64,000 nt of DNA from the NCBI RefSeq assembly GCF_021440195.1, contig NZ_JAJTSZ010000008.1, positions 248,001 to 312,000 on the forward strand, given 5' to 3'. The stretch is from Dyadobacter sp. CY356. GTDB lineage: Bacteria; Bacteroidota; Bacteroidia; Cytophagales; Spirosomataceae. Shown in pieces: positions 51,191 through 59,954 of the stretch. Both the position numbers and the translations under genes were made by a program. The notes beneath the pieces are model-generated. The model was not told where the DNA came from. It made no database searches and saw only the letters and a list, made by a program, of their open reading frames with translations. Within the stretch, counting starts at the first letter, position 1; each line of letters opens with the position of its first letter.

Positions 51191-52372
51191 AACAGAATAA
51201 GCAAAAAAACTCCGCAAAGAAAGTGCTAAGCATATAGGTAAATATGCAAAATTAAGTCGCTGAGGTAATATTGACCAGGCCAAAATTGTCACAGCAAGCA
51301 TCAGGCCATAGCAGAAATAGTACCATCTGATATTACGATTGTATTTGCAGGTAAAGAAGCCGAATGCAAAAAACAGACTTAATGGATTGGCCCAAATCAT
51401 ATTGAGATTTACCTGTGAATAATGGGTTGTAAAGAACCATAAAAAAAGGAGTAAAACACCTACGGTACCGCTGATGAAGAATAGAGAAAAATCGAAAATC
51501 CTGGCGAAAATGGATTTATTAAGCTTAGGCCAGGTAAGAATAAAGGCAATAAAACAAATGATACTGAAAGTGATACCCGGGCTATAAAAATCTGAAAATG
51601 ATTTTTTATTTAAATTGTGTTCACTTCTAAACAACGGTACCTTTTCTGTCACAAGCTGAACAAATTTTCCATTGCATTTTATTGTAGCCCTGTCATAGTT
51701 CCACATCAGAAAATCCGGTAAGAATTTAAATTGTTCAGGTGTGATTTTTCTATCCATTTCAATTCCCAGGCAAGTCTCAATTCCTAATTCTCCCCATTTA
51801 CTTTGCTGTAAGTATTGATGCGTCAATTGTCGGATAGTTGCACCGGATTGGCCATGCGCTTCTGAGACACTTTTGGCATTAAATTTTAAACAATCTCCAA
51901 AAACCGTTTTTAGCGCATTATCGATCCGGGTGGAGCAGTTGTCATAGAAATAATCGTAGCGGTAGTTTTTGTTCTGAGGCAACGCATTATTTTCCATAAA
52001 TAGGAACAATGCCTTTTTTTGCTTCAACGTTAAATTGAGCGTTTGCTGCGTAATATTCCGGTTTTCACGAAGTGCCCAGTTGTAGTATTCATTTTGAAAA
52101 GGACTAATCGAAAGCCAGTAAATATTTTCTCCCTTTGCAAAGTTTATATAGAAATTCTCGTCAAAAGTAAATGTCCCATAATTGTATACGTAATCAAGAC
52201 CAATTGTCTGGTCAGAAATCCGCAAAGCACTATGGCCGAAAGATGAATAAATATCTTTTCCAGGGCCTACCGTCAGCAAACTGATTTTAGAATTTTCCGT
52301 TAATTGGGCGAAAACAGGAATGAAACTAATAAGAAAATAAATAATCAGCAGCGTACTTTTATTGAAGCTCAT
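51164..52372 (-). CDS. DUF4105 (Lnb-like N-terminal periplasmic domain) membrane protein
   Basis: 402 residues from ATG 52370-52372, which begins a normal signal peptide (F-N-K-S-T-L-L-I-I-Y-F-L-I-S); an ATG at 52411 would add 13 residues. The periplasmic domain (about 25-230) has S-S-F-G-H-S-A-L-R near residue 43, the Y-D-Y-F-Y-D-N-C-S-T-R segment near 145 with the conserved Cys, as in DUF4105/Lnb proteins; then four or five membrane helices from about 265. The family is linked to lipoprotein or envelope lipid processing in one studied case (Lnb acyltransferase), which is only a hint here. The C-terminus runs into a dispersed repeat. Confidence 0.8.
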   Translation of the reverse strand: MSFNKSTLLIIYFLISFIPVFAQLTENSKISLLTVGPGKDIYSSFGHSALRISDQTIGLDYVYNYGTFTFDENFYINFAKGENIYWLSISPFQNEYYNWALRENRNITQQTLNLTLKQKKALFLFMENNALPQNKNYRYDYFYDNCSTRIDNALKTVFGDCLKFNAKSVSEAHGQSGATIRQLTHQYLQQSKWGELGIETCLGIEMDRKITPEQFKFLPDFLMWNYDRATIKCNGKFVQLVTEKVPLFRSEHNLNKKSFSDFYSPGITFSIICFIAFILTWPKLNKSIFARIFDFSLFFISGTVGVLLLFLWFFTTHYSQVNLNMIWANPLSLFFAFGFFTCKYNRNIRWYYFCYGLMLAVTILAWSILPQRLNFAYLPICLALSLRSFFAYSVRLHRATQR

Positions 52373-52623
52373 TGAAATTAAGATCACTGATGTATTTATA
52401 AAAGCCAACATTCCCCAATAATCTGGTCGCTTATTTTATAGCTTTCCAACGCATTATAAAAGTAATCACATAAAAGCCCATATTCCGGAAGCGGTTTTGC
52501 TTGCGCTACAATTTGATTAATCGCTATTTAAATAAATAAAGTTATAGTGACAAATGAACATCACTTTTAAATAATTAGATTTCAAAATAAAACCCTAAAT
52601 ACTGGCACCTGCCAATAATCTTA

Positions 52624-53298
52624 TCAATATAAAACCGCCATCCGATTTCTCTTTCCCCATTTATATTGATGCGTCCAGTACGCCACTTTCATCGATAAAA
52701 ATCCAATTCCCGCTCCAACGAGCACATCGCTTATGTAATGCCTGTTATTGGCCACCCGCAAAATTCCAACCGAAGAGGCAACCGTATAAGATGCATAGGG
52801 CATCCATTTATACCGGTCTTTATACTCTTCGCTCAGAAAAGTGGCTGCGGCAAAAGCCTGGGTTGTGTGGCCGGATGGAAAGGAAGTATATGCACTGCCG
52901 TCAGGCCGTAGTTCGTGGGTCATTTTTTTTAAAAGTGTGGCGGTTCCAATCGCCAGAATTTCTCCTTTTAACAAAATTACGGACCGGTTAAGCAAATCAG
53001 TTTTGGATTTTATACCGATGGCGTCCAGACCATAAGCTATCGCAAAGGGTGAAAACTGGAGGTAATCGTCCAGGTTGGTTTTGAATCTTGGTATATTTCT
53101 ATTGCGATCTTCGGCGATTTCATTTTTAACGCTTTCCTGTGAATGTCCATTGGCAAGCAGTCCGGCCAAGACAAGCAATCCGGGTGCATAAAGTTGCTTT
53201 GTCGAAAAACGAAGTTCCTTCCGTAGCGAATCTTCGCATTGAGAAAACCCCTGTAATTGAAACAGGCAGCAGAATGCGAAGAACAGAACAGATTTCAT
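52624..53298 (-). CDS. PAP2-family phosphatase
   Basis: 224 residues. Signal peptide (F-F-A-F-C-C-L-F-Q-L-Q-G-F-S), then the three-part phosphatase signature: K-x6-R-P as K-K-M-T-H-E-L-R-P near residue 125-133, P-S-G-H-T near 142-146 and S-V-G-x-x-R-x3-N-R-H-Y-x2-D near 173-190. Dephosphorylates undecaprenyl pyrophosphate, phosphatidate or lipid A type substrates on the periplasmic side. Located 26 bases after the outer-membrane receptor gene on the same strand. Confidence 0.88.
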   Translation of the reverse strand: MKSVLFFAFCCLFQLQGFSQCEDSLRKELRFSTKQLYAPGLLVLAGLLANGHSQESVKNEIAEDRNRNIPRFKTNLDDYLQFSPFAIAYGLDAIGIKSKTDLLNRSVILLKGEILAIGTATLLKKMTHELRPDGSAYTSFPSGHTTQAFAAATFLSEEYKDRYKWMPYASYTVASSVGILRVANNRHYISDVLVGAGIGFLSMKVAYWTHQYKWGKRNRMAVLY

Positions 53299-53324
53299 AA
53301 CAACGATCGGTAGTCTATAAAAAC

Positions 53325-55799
53325 TTAATTGTCCGTACTTGGCGCATTGTGTAAAAAATCATTTCCCTGTTCTTTCCCTTTTTTAAATTCAAGTTTCCCG
53401 AATTTGTATGTCAGACTCAGACCAAAAGAGCGATAGGGGACCAGGACGGTATTGGTGGCCAGGTAATTACCGGTTTTCACTGTGGTGACCTGACTGATAT
53501 ATTTGGTAAAAGGATTTGTTGCCGTGAAACCGATACTCGCATTTTTGTGGTAAAATTGTTTTCTGAATGCAAAGTTGTAGGTAAGCTGCTGCGGCCTTTT
53601 GCCCTGAATGGTGTTGATGGCGGATGAATAATTCCCAAAACCTTCAAGACTTAAATCCTTTGGTAGTTGATAGGTCGCATTCAGATTAAAACGCCAGTTG
53701 GTTCCATTGGTTACGTTTCCACCGAGCAGGTTATTGACAACCCTCTTTTGTGTTACTACGAAATTACCTCTCAGATTTAAATGATCTGTGATTGGCATTG
53801 AGCCTGATAAACTCACGCCGGAATTATATTCCACACCAATATTTTGACGATTCGTCACCGACACATTCTCATATGTGGAATCACCGATCATGTATGTCGG
53901 ATAAAAAGTGGTGTATGGTTTCACGTCTCTGGTGTTAATCCGTTCAATCAACGCGATGTACACACTTCCTCCATTGCTGAAAGGTTTGTTGTAACCAAGT
54001 TCAAAATTATTCCCGATTTCAGGTTTCAAAAGTGGGTTTCCTGCCGTGATATTATACGGATCGCTCAGGTTCATAAACGGGTTGATTTCCCGGTATTCGG
54101 CTCGCTCAATCCGGCGTGTGAAAGCCAGTTTTAAAGACTGGTCGTCCTTGAAATTGTGTGAAAATATAAGTGATGGTACCAGATTATTGTAGGATGGAAT
54201 GGTCGTATTCGGATAATCGATTTTGACATCCGTATGTTCAAATCTTGCTCCGGCTTTTATATTGAGCCAGTTAAACATGGAAAAAGTAGTGGAAAGATAA
54301 CCTGCATAAATCTTCATATTGTAGCTCAACTGATAAGACTGCGTCGGATCAAGTAAAAACTGGTTTTGAGACGGGGTGAAAACACTGATATCAGCCACGC
54401 TTTTAATATCCTGCAAAACCGTTTTTACACCAGTTTCAATCATAAAACCCTTTTTTACCGGATAGGCATAATCGATTGAAATATTGGTTTGTTTATCATT
54501 TCCGGGCGTATTCCCCCTCGTTCCGGATGTGGCGAGGGATTCACCGTTATAACTTTGGATCTGACTGTAATTATTCCCTGGTTTCCCAAAACTGGAACTG
54601 TAAAGTACGTTCAGTTCCTGTCCTTCTTTTTTTAGTTTTTTGATATAATTCAAACTCCAGTCAAAAGCGCCGATACTGTTTTTGCTGGAAGAGTTCCGTA
54701 GAATTTCCTGAGCCAGCGTAGGAATACCAGTCTGGCTGTATGTTGTTTGATTGATATCGGTAAGCCCGCTACCACTGCTCCGGAAACTGTTATAGCCGAA
54801 TGATCCGATCAGATTATCTTTCTTGCTGATAGTCCAGTCAAAACCCAGACCGGAACGATAACCGCTTCTCTTAAAGTCCTGAAAACCATTCTGCAAAAGA
54901 CGGGTTGTTGTGGTATCAGCAATGTTACTGGAAAGACGATCCTGGGTACTTGGTGTTCTGGAACTGAGCTGTTTATTCCCACTAAAAAAAGCATTGATAC
55001 CAAAATTATTTTTCCTGAAATTCAGATTAGCAGAACCATTCTGAAGTCTGGTTCCGCCCGTCAGGCTCACATTTCCATTTATTCCCTGCAACTTGTTATC
55101 TTTCAGGATAATGTTGATAATTCCACCGGTTCCCTGCGCATCGTATTTGGCGCCCGGGCTTGTTATGGCTTCAATACTTTTGATCTGGCTGGCCGGAATC
55201 GACGAAAGCGCATCAGTAAGGCTGTTTCCAAAAACGCTGGACGGTTTTCCATTGATCAAAAAACGCACGTTCGGATTGCCCTGCAATTCAACATTTCCAT
55301 CAATATCAACCGAAACCTGTGGTACTTTTTTCAAAACATCCAGCGCAACTCCGGCCTGGGAAGTAATATCATTTGCTGCGTTGTAAACAATTTTATCAAT
55401 CTGATTTTCAACAATGGTTTTTGTACCTGTGACCGTCACCTCTGCCAGAACATTTACGGTTGGTGTTAAAGTGATAACATTTAATGAAACCGTTTTTGTA
55501 GAGCCTGAGATGATCACATCTTTTACTTCTTTTTTTTGATAGCCGATAAAATCAACCGAAACGGTATAGCTGCCAGCCGGAATCCCTGCAATTTCAAAAT
55601 AACCCGATGTATCCGTCACGGCTCCGTTAACTATGGCATTTGTTAGCTGATCGGTTATAGCAACAGACGCGTATTCTACGGGTAAGCTTGTAGAAGCATC
55701 CCTGATTTTCCCTGTTACCTTACTGTTTTGTTTATTTTGGGCGTGTGCATTGATTACACATGAAAAGAATAAGAAAATATACAATAGTACTGGCCTCAT
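53325..55799 (-). CDS. TonB-dependent receptor-like outer-membrane beta-barrel protein
   Basis: 824 residues from ATG 55797-55799 (a longer frame starts at 55838). Signal peptide (L-L-Y-I-F-L-F-F-S-C-V-I-N-A-H-A-Q), CarboxypepD_reg-like domain (V-T-G-K-I-R-D-A-S-T near residue 27), plug domain with G-V-A-L-D-V-L-K-K-V-P-Q-V near 150 and G-T-G-G-I-I-N-I-I-L near 225, then an outer membrane beta-barrel of the OMP_b-brl_3 type. No SusD partner or anti-sigma gene is adjacent, so it is not a classical Sus system. Ligand unknown. Followed by the PAP2 gene in the same direction. Confidence 0.87.
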   Translation of the reverse strand: MRPVLLYIFLFFSCVINAHAQNKQNSKVTGKIRDASTSLPVEYASVAITDQLTNAIVNGAVTDTSGYFEIAGIPAGSYTVSVDFIGYQKKEVKDVIISGSTKTVSLNVITLTPTVNVLAEVTVTGTKTIVENQIDKIVYNAANDITSQAGVALDVLKKVPQVSVDIDGNVELQGNPNVRFLINGKPSSVFGNSLTDALSSIPASQIKSIEAITSPGAKYDAQGTGGIINIILKDNKLQGINGNVSLTGGTRLQNGSANLNFRKNNFGINAFFSGNKQLSSRTPSTQDRLSSNIADTTTTRLLQNGFQDFKRSGYRSGLGFDWTISKKDNLIGSFGYNSFRSSGSGLTDINQTTYSQTGIPTLAQEILRNSSSKNSIGAFDWSLNYIKKLKKEGQELNVLYSSSFGKPGNNYSQIQSYNGESLATSGTRGNTPGNDKQTNISIDYAYPVKKGFMIETGVKTVLQDIKSVADISVFTPSQNQFLLDPTQSYQLSYNMKIYAGYLSTTFSMFNWLNIKAGARFEHTDVKIDYPNTTIPSYNNLVPSLIFSHNFKDDQSLKLAFTRRIERAEYREINPFMNLSDPYNITAGNPLLKPEIGNNFELGYNKPFSNGGSVYIALIERINTRDVKPYTTFYPTYMIGDSTYENVSVTNRQNIGVEYNSGVSLSGSMPITDHLNLRGNFVVTQKRVVNNLLGGNVTNGTNWRFNLNATYQLPKDLSLEGFGNYSSAINTIQGKRPQQLTYNFAFRKQFYHKNASIGFTATNPFTKYISQVTTVKTGNYLATNTVLVPYRSFGLSLTYKFGKLEFKKGKEQGNDFLHNAPSTDN

Positions 55800-56163
55800 A
55801 ACTAATTTAAAAAATGATGAAACAAACGTAAAGACCAATTCTGAATTTTTTTGGTAAAAACCTTTGAAGTATAAACAAGTAGAAAAAATTAATGATTATT
55901 TAATGTGGGCCGGGGTGAATTTTCAAGAATTCATAATCGTCAAAAAATCTTCATTTTTATATTTTGACAACTTACTAAAAGATAGATATTTAAAGTCTGG
56001 AACTTATTTATTCTCTGTCTGTGTTAGCACAACATATCGGAAATTTTCAACTTTATATTACCACAAAACTGGTTTGAATTTCCAGGGTATCTCGTCAAGT
56101 CCGAGAATTTTAGAATGTTACTGTAAGATTGTTTCTTTTTTGTACTATTTCCATCAATAATTT
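55800..56163. other. Divergent intergenic region, no gene supported
   Basis: 364 AT-rich bases between the beta-barrel receptor and the DUF6268-like gene. A 98-codon plus-strand frame (55864-56160) opens with TTG, has odd composition and no family resemblance, so I do not call it. No full promoter match was found. Confidence 0.45.
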
Positions 56164-57087
56164 ATGCTGTCAGGCAACCGGAAAGCTTTGCTTGTTTTTC
56201 TGTGTACAATCTGTGCAAATGCGTTTTCACAGGATTTAAAACCAGGCTTAACTGGTATGGCTCCGTCCAAATGGCTGACAATGAGATATAATCATTCGCC
56301 GGGTAAGGTGTATGATTTTCCAAATGTGGGTGCCAAAAAGTTTACCCATGAAGAATATTATTTCAGAGCATGGCTTCCTGTGGTTCACAGTAAAAAAGTG
56401 ACTCTTCTTGTAGGTCCAAACTATCGGTCTGAGCAATTTGAACTGAAAACGCCGGGGGATAATCCGATAAAAAAAATGGCGGGCTGGAACCTTCGCTCTT
56501 ATGCCATGGATGTGAATGCACTTATCAAATTAGACAGTACTTCCTGGCTTGTTACTACGACGAACATCAATAAAAGCGGAAATCTTGAATATCTGACCTT
56601 AAAACAGATTCCGATCAATTATACAGTTTCAGCCACTTTTCTACGTAAAAAATCTGTCAATAAGGAGATCGGTTTTGGGGCTATGTTAAATAAAAGTTAC
56701 AAACTGACCGTGCTGCCCGTATTTGTATTTAATTATAACTATTCCGAAAACGCAGGTATTGAGTTGATGCTGCCAAAAAGAATAGCATGGAGAAGAAATT
56801 TATCACCTAATGACATCATTTACCTGAAAGCCGAAACGGTAAGCCGGACGTATTATGTCAATTCCGCAAGCAGTGATTTACCAAGTGTATATCGCCGTGT
56901 TGACGTAGATATGGGCATAAGTTATAACAAGAAGCTGGGCAATTTTGGCGGTGTCGATATCATGGCTGGTTATAGAAAAAATTTGAGTACCCGAATGGTT
57001 GAAGGCGGGATTCCTATTAAAACCTCTGGCCTTGCCATAACGGTTGATTTTTACATACAGCCTCCAAGATTTCATAAAAAGAAATAA
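56164..57087 (+). CDS. Outer-membrane-type protein, DUF6268-like
   Basis: 307 residues. Signal peptide (A-L-L-V-F-L-C-T-I-C-A-N-A-F-S-Q), then alternating beta-strand pattern with many aromatic and polar residues, e.g. Y-Y-F-R-A-W-L-P-V, L-L-V-G-P-N-Y-R-S, V-F-V-F-N-Y-N-Y-S, and I-E-L-M-L-P-K-R near residue 205. This fits a small beta barrel of about 12 strands and resembles what I remember of DUF6268; the name is tentative. Function unknown. Confidence 0.72.
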   Translation: MLSGNRKALLVFLCTICANAFSQDLKPGLTGMAPSKWLTMRYNHSPGKVYDFPNVGAKKFTHEEYYFRAWLPVVHSKKVTLLVGPNYRSEQFELKTPGDNPIKKMAGWNLRSYAMDVNALIKLDSTSWLVTTTNINKSGNLEYLTLKQIPINYTVSATFLRKKSVNKEIGFGAMLNKSYKLTVLPVFVFNYNYSENAGIELMLPKRIAWRRNLSPNDIIYLKAETVSRTYYVNSASSDLPSVYRRVDVDMGISYNKKLGNFGGVDIMAGYRKNLSTRMVEGGIPIKTSGLAITVDFYIQPPRFHKKK

Positions 57088-57203
57088 AAATTCAAAATCA
57101 GCCCGTATATCAATTTTGTTTCACCTGTCTTTCTGAACGTTTACCATTCAGCGTTCTAATGCAGGATCTGGTTGTAGAATAAAATGATTTGTGTAAAGCT
57201 AAA

Positions 57204-57265
57204 AAAAACGCAAAGGCCGCTAAGTTTTTACTTTGCGAACTTTGCGTTTTTACTTTTTTTTTTCT
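57204..57265. repeat. CTTTGCG-type dispersed repeat acting as terminator
   Basis: AAAAACGCAAAG (57204-57215) pairs with CTTTGCGTTTTT (57240-57251); an inner copy ACTTTGCGAA sits between. A long T-run follows. This word family is, as I recall, a common Bacteroidota intergenic repeat. Likely terminates both convergent genes. Confidence 0.6.
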
Positions 57266-57299
57266 GCATGAAAAAGTTAAGCAAATAAAGATAGAAACC

Positions 57300-57635
57300 T
57301 TATTGAATTATCTTCTTCCGATGCGCCAATCCCCAGTAATGCAACTCTTCCATTACCTTTTCCAGTGACTTTCCATGTTCCGTAATCGTATATTCAACGG
57401 TTGGCGGAAAGGTGTCATATACATCTCTCCTCAGCAATTTGTTTGCTTCCAGATTCTTCAGTTCTTTGGATAACGTTTTGTCCGTAATGCCTGTAACTTC
57501 TTTTGAAATCTGTTTGAATCGCCGTGGACCCGCAGATAGGGCAAACAGAATTAAAAGCTTCCATCTGCCTTCCAATGCCTCCAAAGCATCGCGGATCGAA
57601 AGGGCAGTTTTAGGACACCCGCCTGTGGTCAGCAT
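57300..57635 (-). CDS. HxlR-family winged-helix regulator
   Basis: 111 residues. MarR/HxlR winged helix: G-G-C-P near residues 5-8 with Cys7, L-E-G-R-W-K-L-L-I-L-F-A-L near 20-32, R-R-F-K-Q-I-S-K near 38-45, I-T-D-K-T-L-S-K-E-L near 50-59 and V-E-Y-T-I-T-E-H-G near 84-92. In YodB/HypR relatives the N-terminal Cys senses quinones, diamide or aldehydes. It is divergent from a DoxX gene across a 26-bp perfect palindrome that is the natural operator for this dimer. Confidence 0.92.
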   Translation of the reverse strand: MLTTGGCPKTALSIRDALEALEGRWKLLILFALSAGPRRFKQISKEVTGITDKTLSKELKNLEANKLLRRDVYDTFPPTVEYTITEHGKSLEKVMEELHYWGLAHRKKIIQ

Positions 57636-57665
57636 ATTTATCTTGTTTTAATTTTACGATACTAT

Positions 57666-57691
57666 CACTTTGGATAGCGCTATCCAAAGTG
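57666..57691. promoter_or_regulatory. 26-bp perfect palindrome, probable HxlR operator
   Basis: CACTTTGGATAGC followed by its exact reverse complement GCTATCCAAAGTG. A further partial copy, AAGCGCTATCG, starts at 57693. It lies between the divergent hxlR and doxX starts, 31 bases upstream of the doxX -7 box, where a bound dimer could block both promoters. Confidence 0.85.
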
Positions 57692-57722
57692 GAAGCGCTA
57701 TCGAATGGAAAGCAAAGATAAG

Positions 57723-57730
57723 TAGGTTTG
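57723..57730 (+). promoter_or_regulatory. Candidate -7 element of the doxX promoter
   Basis: TAGGTTTG matches TAnnTTTG, 27 bases before the ATG at 57758. It covers the in-frame TTG at 57728, arguing against that longer start. Confidence 0.5.
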
Positions 57731-57757
57731 TATCACATTTTGAAATTTTACAGATAC

Positions 57758-58159
57758 ATGAACGACTATCAGAAATCATCAAAAACCAGGAATACGATCC
57801 TTTGGATTGCGCAGATATTGCTGGCAGCCTTTTTTATTATAGGTGCCGTAATGAAATTTATGCCGATTGAAAAAATATCCGTCATTATGCCATGGACAGG
57901 ACAGGTTCCAGTCCAGATCGTAAGAATCCTTGGCATAATAGATCTGCTGGCCGCCGCAGGTTTAGTACTACCGCCTATATTTAAAATTAAATCAGAATTG
58001 ACCTCATGGGCTGCAATCGGAATTGTTTTGATGATGATTTGTGCTGTTATTTTTCATGTTTTGAGAGGAGAAGCATCGGTGATCGGAATCAATTTGTTTT
58101 GTATTGTTTTGGCCTGTCTTGTGGCATGGGGACGGTTCAGGAAAGGTAGAATTGGGTGA
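57758..58159 (+). CDS. DoxX-family membrane protein
   Basis: 133 residues from ATG 57758. Four membrane helices: about 16-36, 54-75, 85-107 and 112-128, with A-A-F-F-I-I-G-A-V-M-K-F at the end of helix 1 and the L-D-L-L/I-D-L-L-A-A-A-G-L-V-L-P segment in helix 2, as in DoxX/DoxD-like proteins. In Bacillus, DoxX relatives (CatD, MhqP) are controlled by HxlR-type quinone sensors, matching the divergent hxlR gene here. Likely part of an electrophile or redox stress response at the inner membrane. Confidence 0.85.
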   Translation: MNDYQKSSKTRNTILWIAQILLAAFFIIGAVMKFMPIEKISVIMPWTGQVPVQIVRILGIIDLLAAAGLVLPPIFKIKSELTSWAAIGIVLMMICAVIFHVLRGEASVIGINLFCIVLACLVAWGRFRKGRIG

Positions 58160-58284
58160 AAATGTATCCGTAACTGGTACTTAATCATGATTGACACAGA
58201 TTTAACATAGATAACTTTTTCAAGTTATTTCAAACACATATCTTGGTAAAAGTTTAGTGTCAACCACAAGTTAAACCCCAAATC

Positions 58285-59106
58285 ATGGCTAAGATCACTG
58301 TAAAAGACGGTACTGAAATTTATTACAAAGACTGGGGAACCGGGCAGCCCATCGTATTCCACCACGGCTGGCCATTATCCGGCGACGATTGGGATGCACA
58401 AATGATGTTTTTTCTGGACAAAGGATACAGGGTGATTGCACATGACCGCAGAGGTCACGGAAGATCTTCCCAGACTTCTGAGGGACATAATATGGATACT
58501 TACGCATCAGACGTGGCTGAATTAACAGAAGCGCTTGATTTGAAAAATGCAATCCATGTGGGTCACTCAACCGGTGGTGGGGAAGCCATTCATTATGCTG
58601 CAAATTTTGGCCAGGGACGTGCGGCAAAGGTTGTTCTGATCAGCGCTGTTACGCCATTGATGGTACAAACTGCTGGAAATCCTGACGGTGTTCCAATGTC
58701 GATATTTGATGAGATCCGTGAAGGGACAGCTACGAAAAGAGCACAATATTTTCAGGATTTCACAATACCTTTTTACGGGTACAACCGTGAAGGTGCAACC
58801 ATTTCGCAGGGTATCCGTGACAACTGGTGGCGTCAGGGAATGATGGGCAGCGTGAAGGCACATTATGACGGTATCAAGGCTTTTTCAGAAACTGATTTTA
58901 CAGCAGATCTTCAAAGCGTAGATTTCCCCGTGCTGGTTTTGCATGGTGAAGATGATCAGATCGTGCCTTTCCCGATTTCGGGAGCAAAAGCTATAAAACT
59001 TTTGAAAAATGGTAAGTTGATTTCATACCCTGGTTTTCCTCATGGTATGCCTGCCACAGAAGCAGCTACGATCAACAAAGATCTATTGGAATTCTTCCAA
59101 TCCTGA
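58285..59106 (+). CDS. Alpha/beta hydrolase, non-haem chloroperoxidase-like
   Basis: 273 residues, typical of the cofactor-free haloperoxidase/esterase family. Oxyanion segment H-H-G-W-P-L near residue 26-31, D-R-R-G-H-G near 53-58, nucleophile elbow G-H-S-T-G-G near 96-101 (Ser98), acid Asp in G-E-D-D-Q-I-V-P near 225 and His in G-F-P-H-G near 252. No signal peptide, cytoplasmic. Such enzymes are esterases or perhydrolases in vivo. Single gene between doxX and tpx, with a terminator after it. Confidence 0.9.
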   Translation: MAKITVKDGTEIYYKDWGTGQPIVFHHGWPLSGDDWDAQMMFFLDKGYRVIAHDRRGHGRSSQTSEGHNMDTYASDVAELTEALDLKNAIHVGHSTGGGEAIHYAANFGQGRAAKVVLISAVTPLMVQTAGNPDGVPMSIFDEIREGTATKRAQYFQDFTIPFYGYNREGATISQGIRDNWWRQGMMGSVKAHYDGIKAFSETDFTADLQSVDFPVLVLHGEDDQIVPFPISGAKAIKLLKNGKLISYPGFPHGMPATEAATINKDLLEFFQS

Positions 59107-59144
59107 CCTGCAAAGTAAAACGGCAGGTTTTTGGATTTAAATAA

Positions 59145-59187
59145 AAAAATGGCACCGCTTTATACCAGGGTATAGGAGGTGCCATTT
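59145..59187. terminator. Terminator between the hydrolase and tpx genes
   Basis: AAAAATGGCACC-type arm pairs with GGTGCCATTT (outer 10 bp) with an inner TATACC/GGTATA hairpin; A- and T-rich ends. Confidence 0.82.
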
Positions 59188-59211
59188 CTTTACTTATTGG
59201 TAAAATTGTGA

Positions 59212-59802
59212 TTACTTAATCGCAGCAATTGCAGCCGTGTAATCAGGTTCTTGTCCGATCTCCGGAACTTGTTGCTCATAAACAATTTTGCCTTCCGGGT
59301 TAATAACGATCACGGCCCGGCTCAACAAACCTTTCATCGGACCATCCGCGATTTGAACACCATAAGAGGTTCCGAAATCAGTTCTGAAATCCGAAAGCAT
59401 AACCACGTTATTGATTCCTTCTGCGCCGCAAAATGCTTTTTGAGCGAATGGCAGATCTTTGGAGATGCAAAGCACTGTTGTATTTTTCAAACTTGCAGCA
59501 TCTTCATTAAATTTCCTTACCGATTTGGAACAAACACCCGTATTCACACTTGGGAAAATGTTCATGATAATGTATTTTCCTTTGTATTCTGCCAAAGATT
59601 TTTCTTTCAGATCAACACCGGTCAGGGTTGAATTTTTAACATCTGTCCCGACAGCCGGAAGTTTTCCAACTGTATGAATTGTATTGCCACCCAAAGTAAT
59701 AGCAGTTCCGGATTGTGCAAAAGAGCTGGTTGCGATGAACATACCAAATAGCCCGATAAAAACAACTTTGATTCTGACAGAAGATTTTTTTATGCTGGTC
59801 AT
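59212..59802 (-). CDS. tpx: Thiol peroxidase Tpx with a signal peptide
   Basis: 196 residues from ATG 59800-59802 (two upstream ATGs in frame at 59829 and 59856 are less likely). Peroxidatic Cys in V-N-T-G-V-C-S-K-S near residue 89, resolving Cys in L-P-F-A-Q-K-A-F-C-G near 123, matching atypical 2-Cys Tpx. Unusually, an N-terminal signal peptide (V-V-F-I-G-L-F-G-M-F-I-A-T-S-S-F-A-Q) precedes the mature start; Tpx is normally cytoplasmic or has no cleaved signal. The active-site position T-x2-C is kept but a family-typical Thr/Arg neighbourhood is altered (S-K-S-V-R). Reduces lipid or hydrogen peroxides. Confidence 0.87.
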   Translation of the reverse strand: MTSIKKSSVRIKVVFIGLFGMFIATSSFAQSGTAITLGGNTIHTVGKLPAVGTDVKNSTLTGVDLKEKSLAEYKGKYIIMNIFPSVNTGVCSKSVRKFNEDAASLKNTTVLCISKDLPFAQKAFCGAEGINNVVMLSDFRTDFGTSYGVQIADGPMKGLLSRAVIVINPEGKIVYEQQVPEIGQEPDYTAAIAAIK

Positions 59803-59954
59803 ATTATTTGTTTTTTTGTTATTTATCATCGAATGTACAAATAAAACTGACGCCACAATTTATTTATCCGGCTTTCCGGTCAAGTTGTATTAATGAAGAA
59901 AAAAGAGGATTTTTACAGTGATTAAAATTCTTCAAATTAAATTCAAAAATCATC

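Noticed and set aside
53325..55799. SusC-type polysaccharide utilisation receptor
   Set aside because: No SusD-like gene, glycosidase or anti-sigma factor next to it, and the barrel resembles the OMP_b-brl_3 type.
55864..56160. 98-codon plus-strand frame between the beta-barrel receptor and the DUF6268-like gene
   Set aside because: Opens with TTG, has no signal or family resemblance, irregular composition, and lies in AT-rich divergent promoter DNA.
57670..57870. 66-codon plus-strand frame through the hxlR-doxX gap
   Set aside because: Overlaps the palindromic operator, the -7 box and the doxX coding frame; no start signal.
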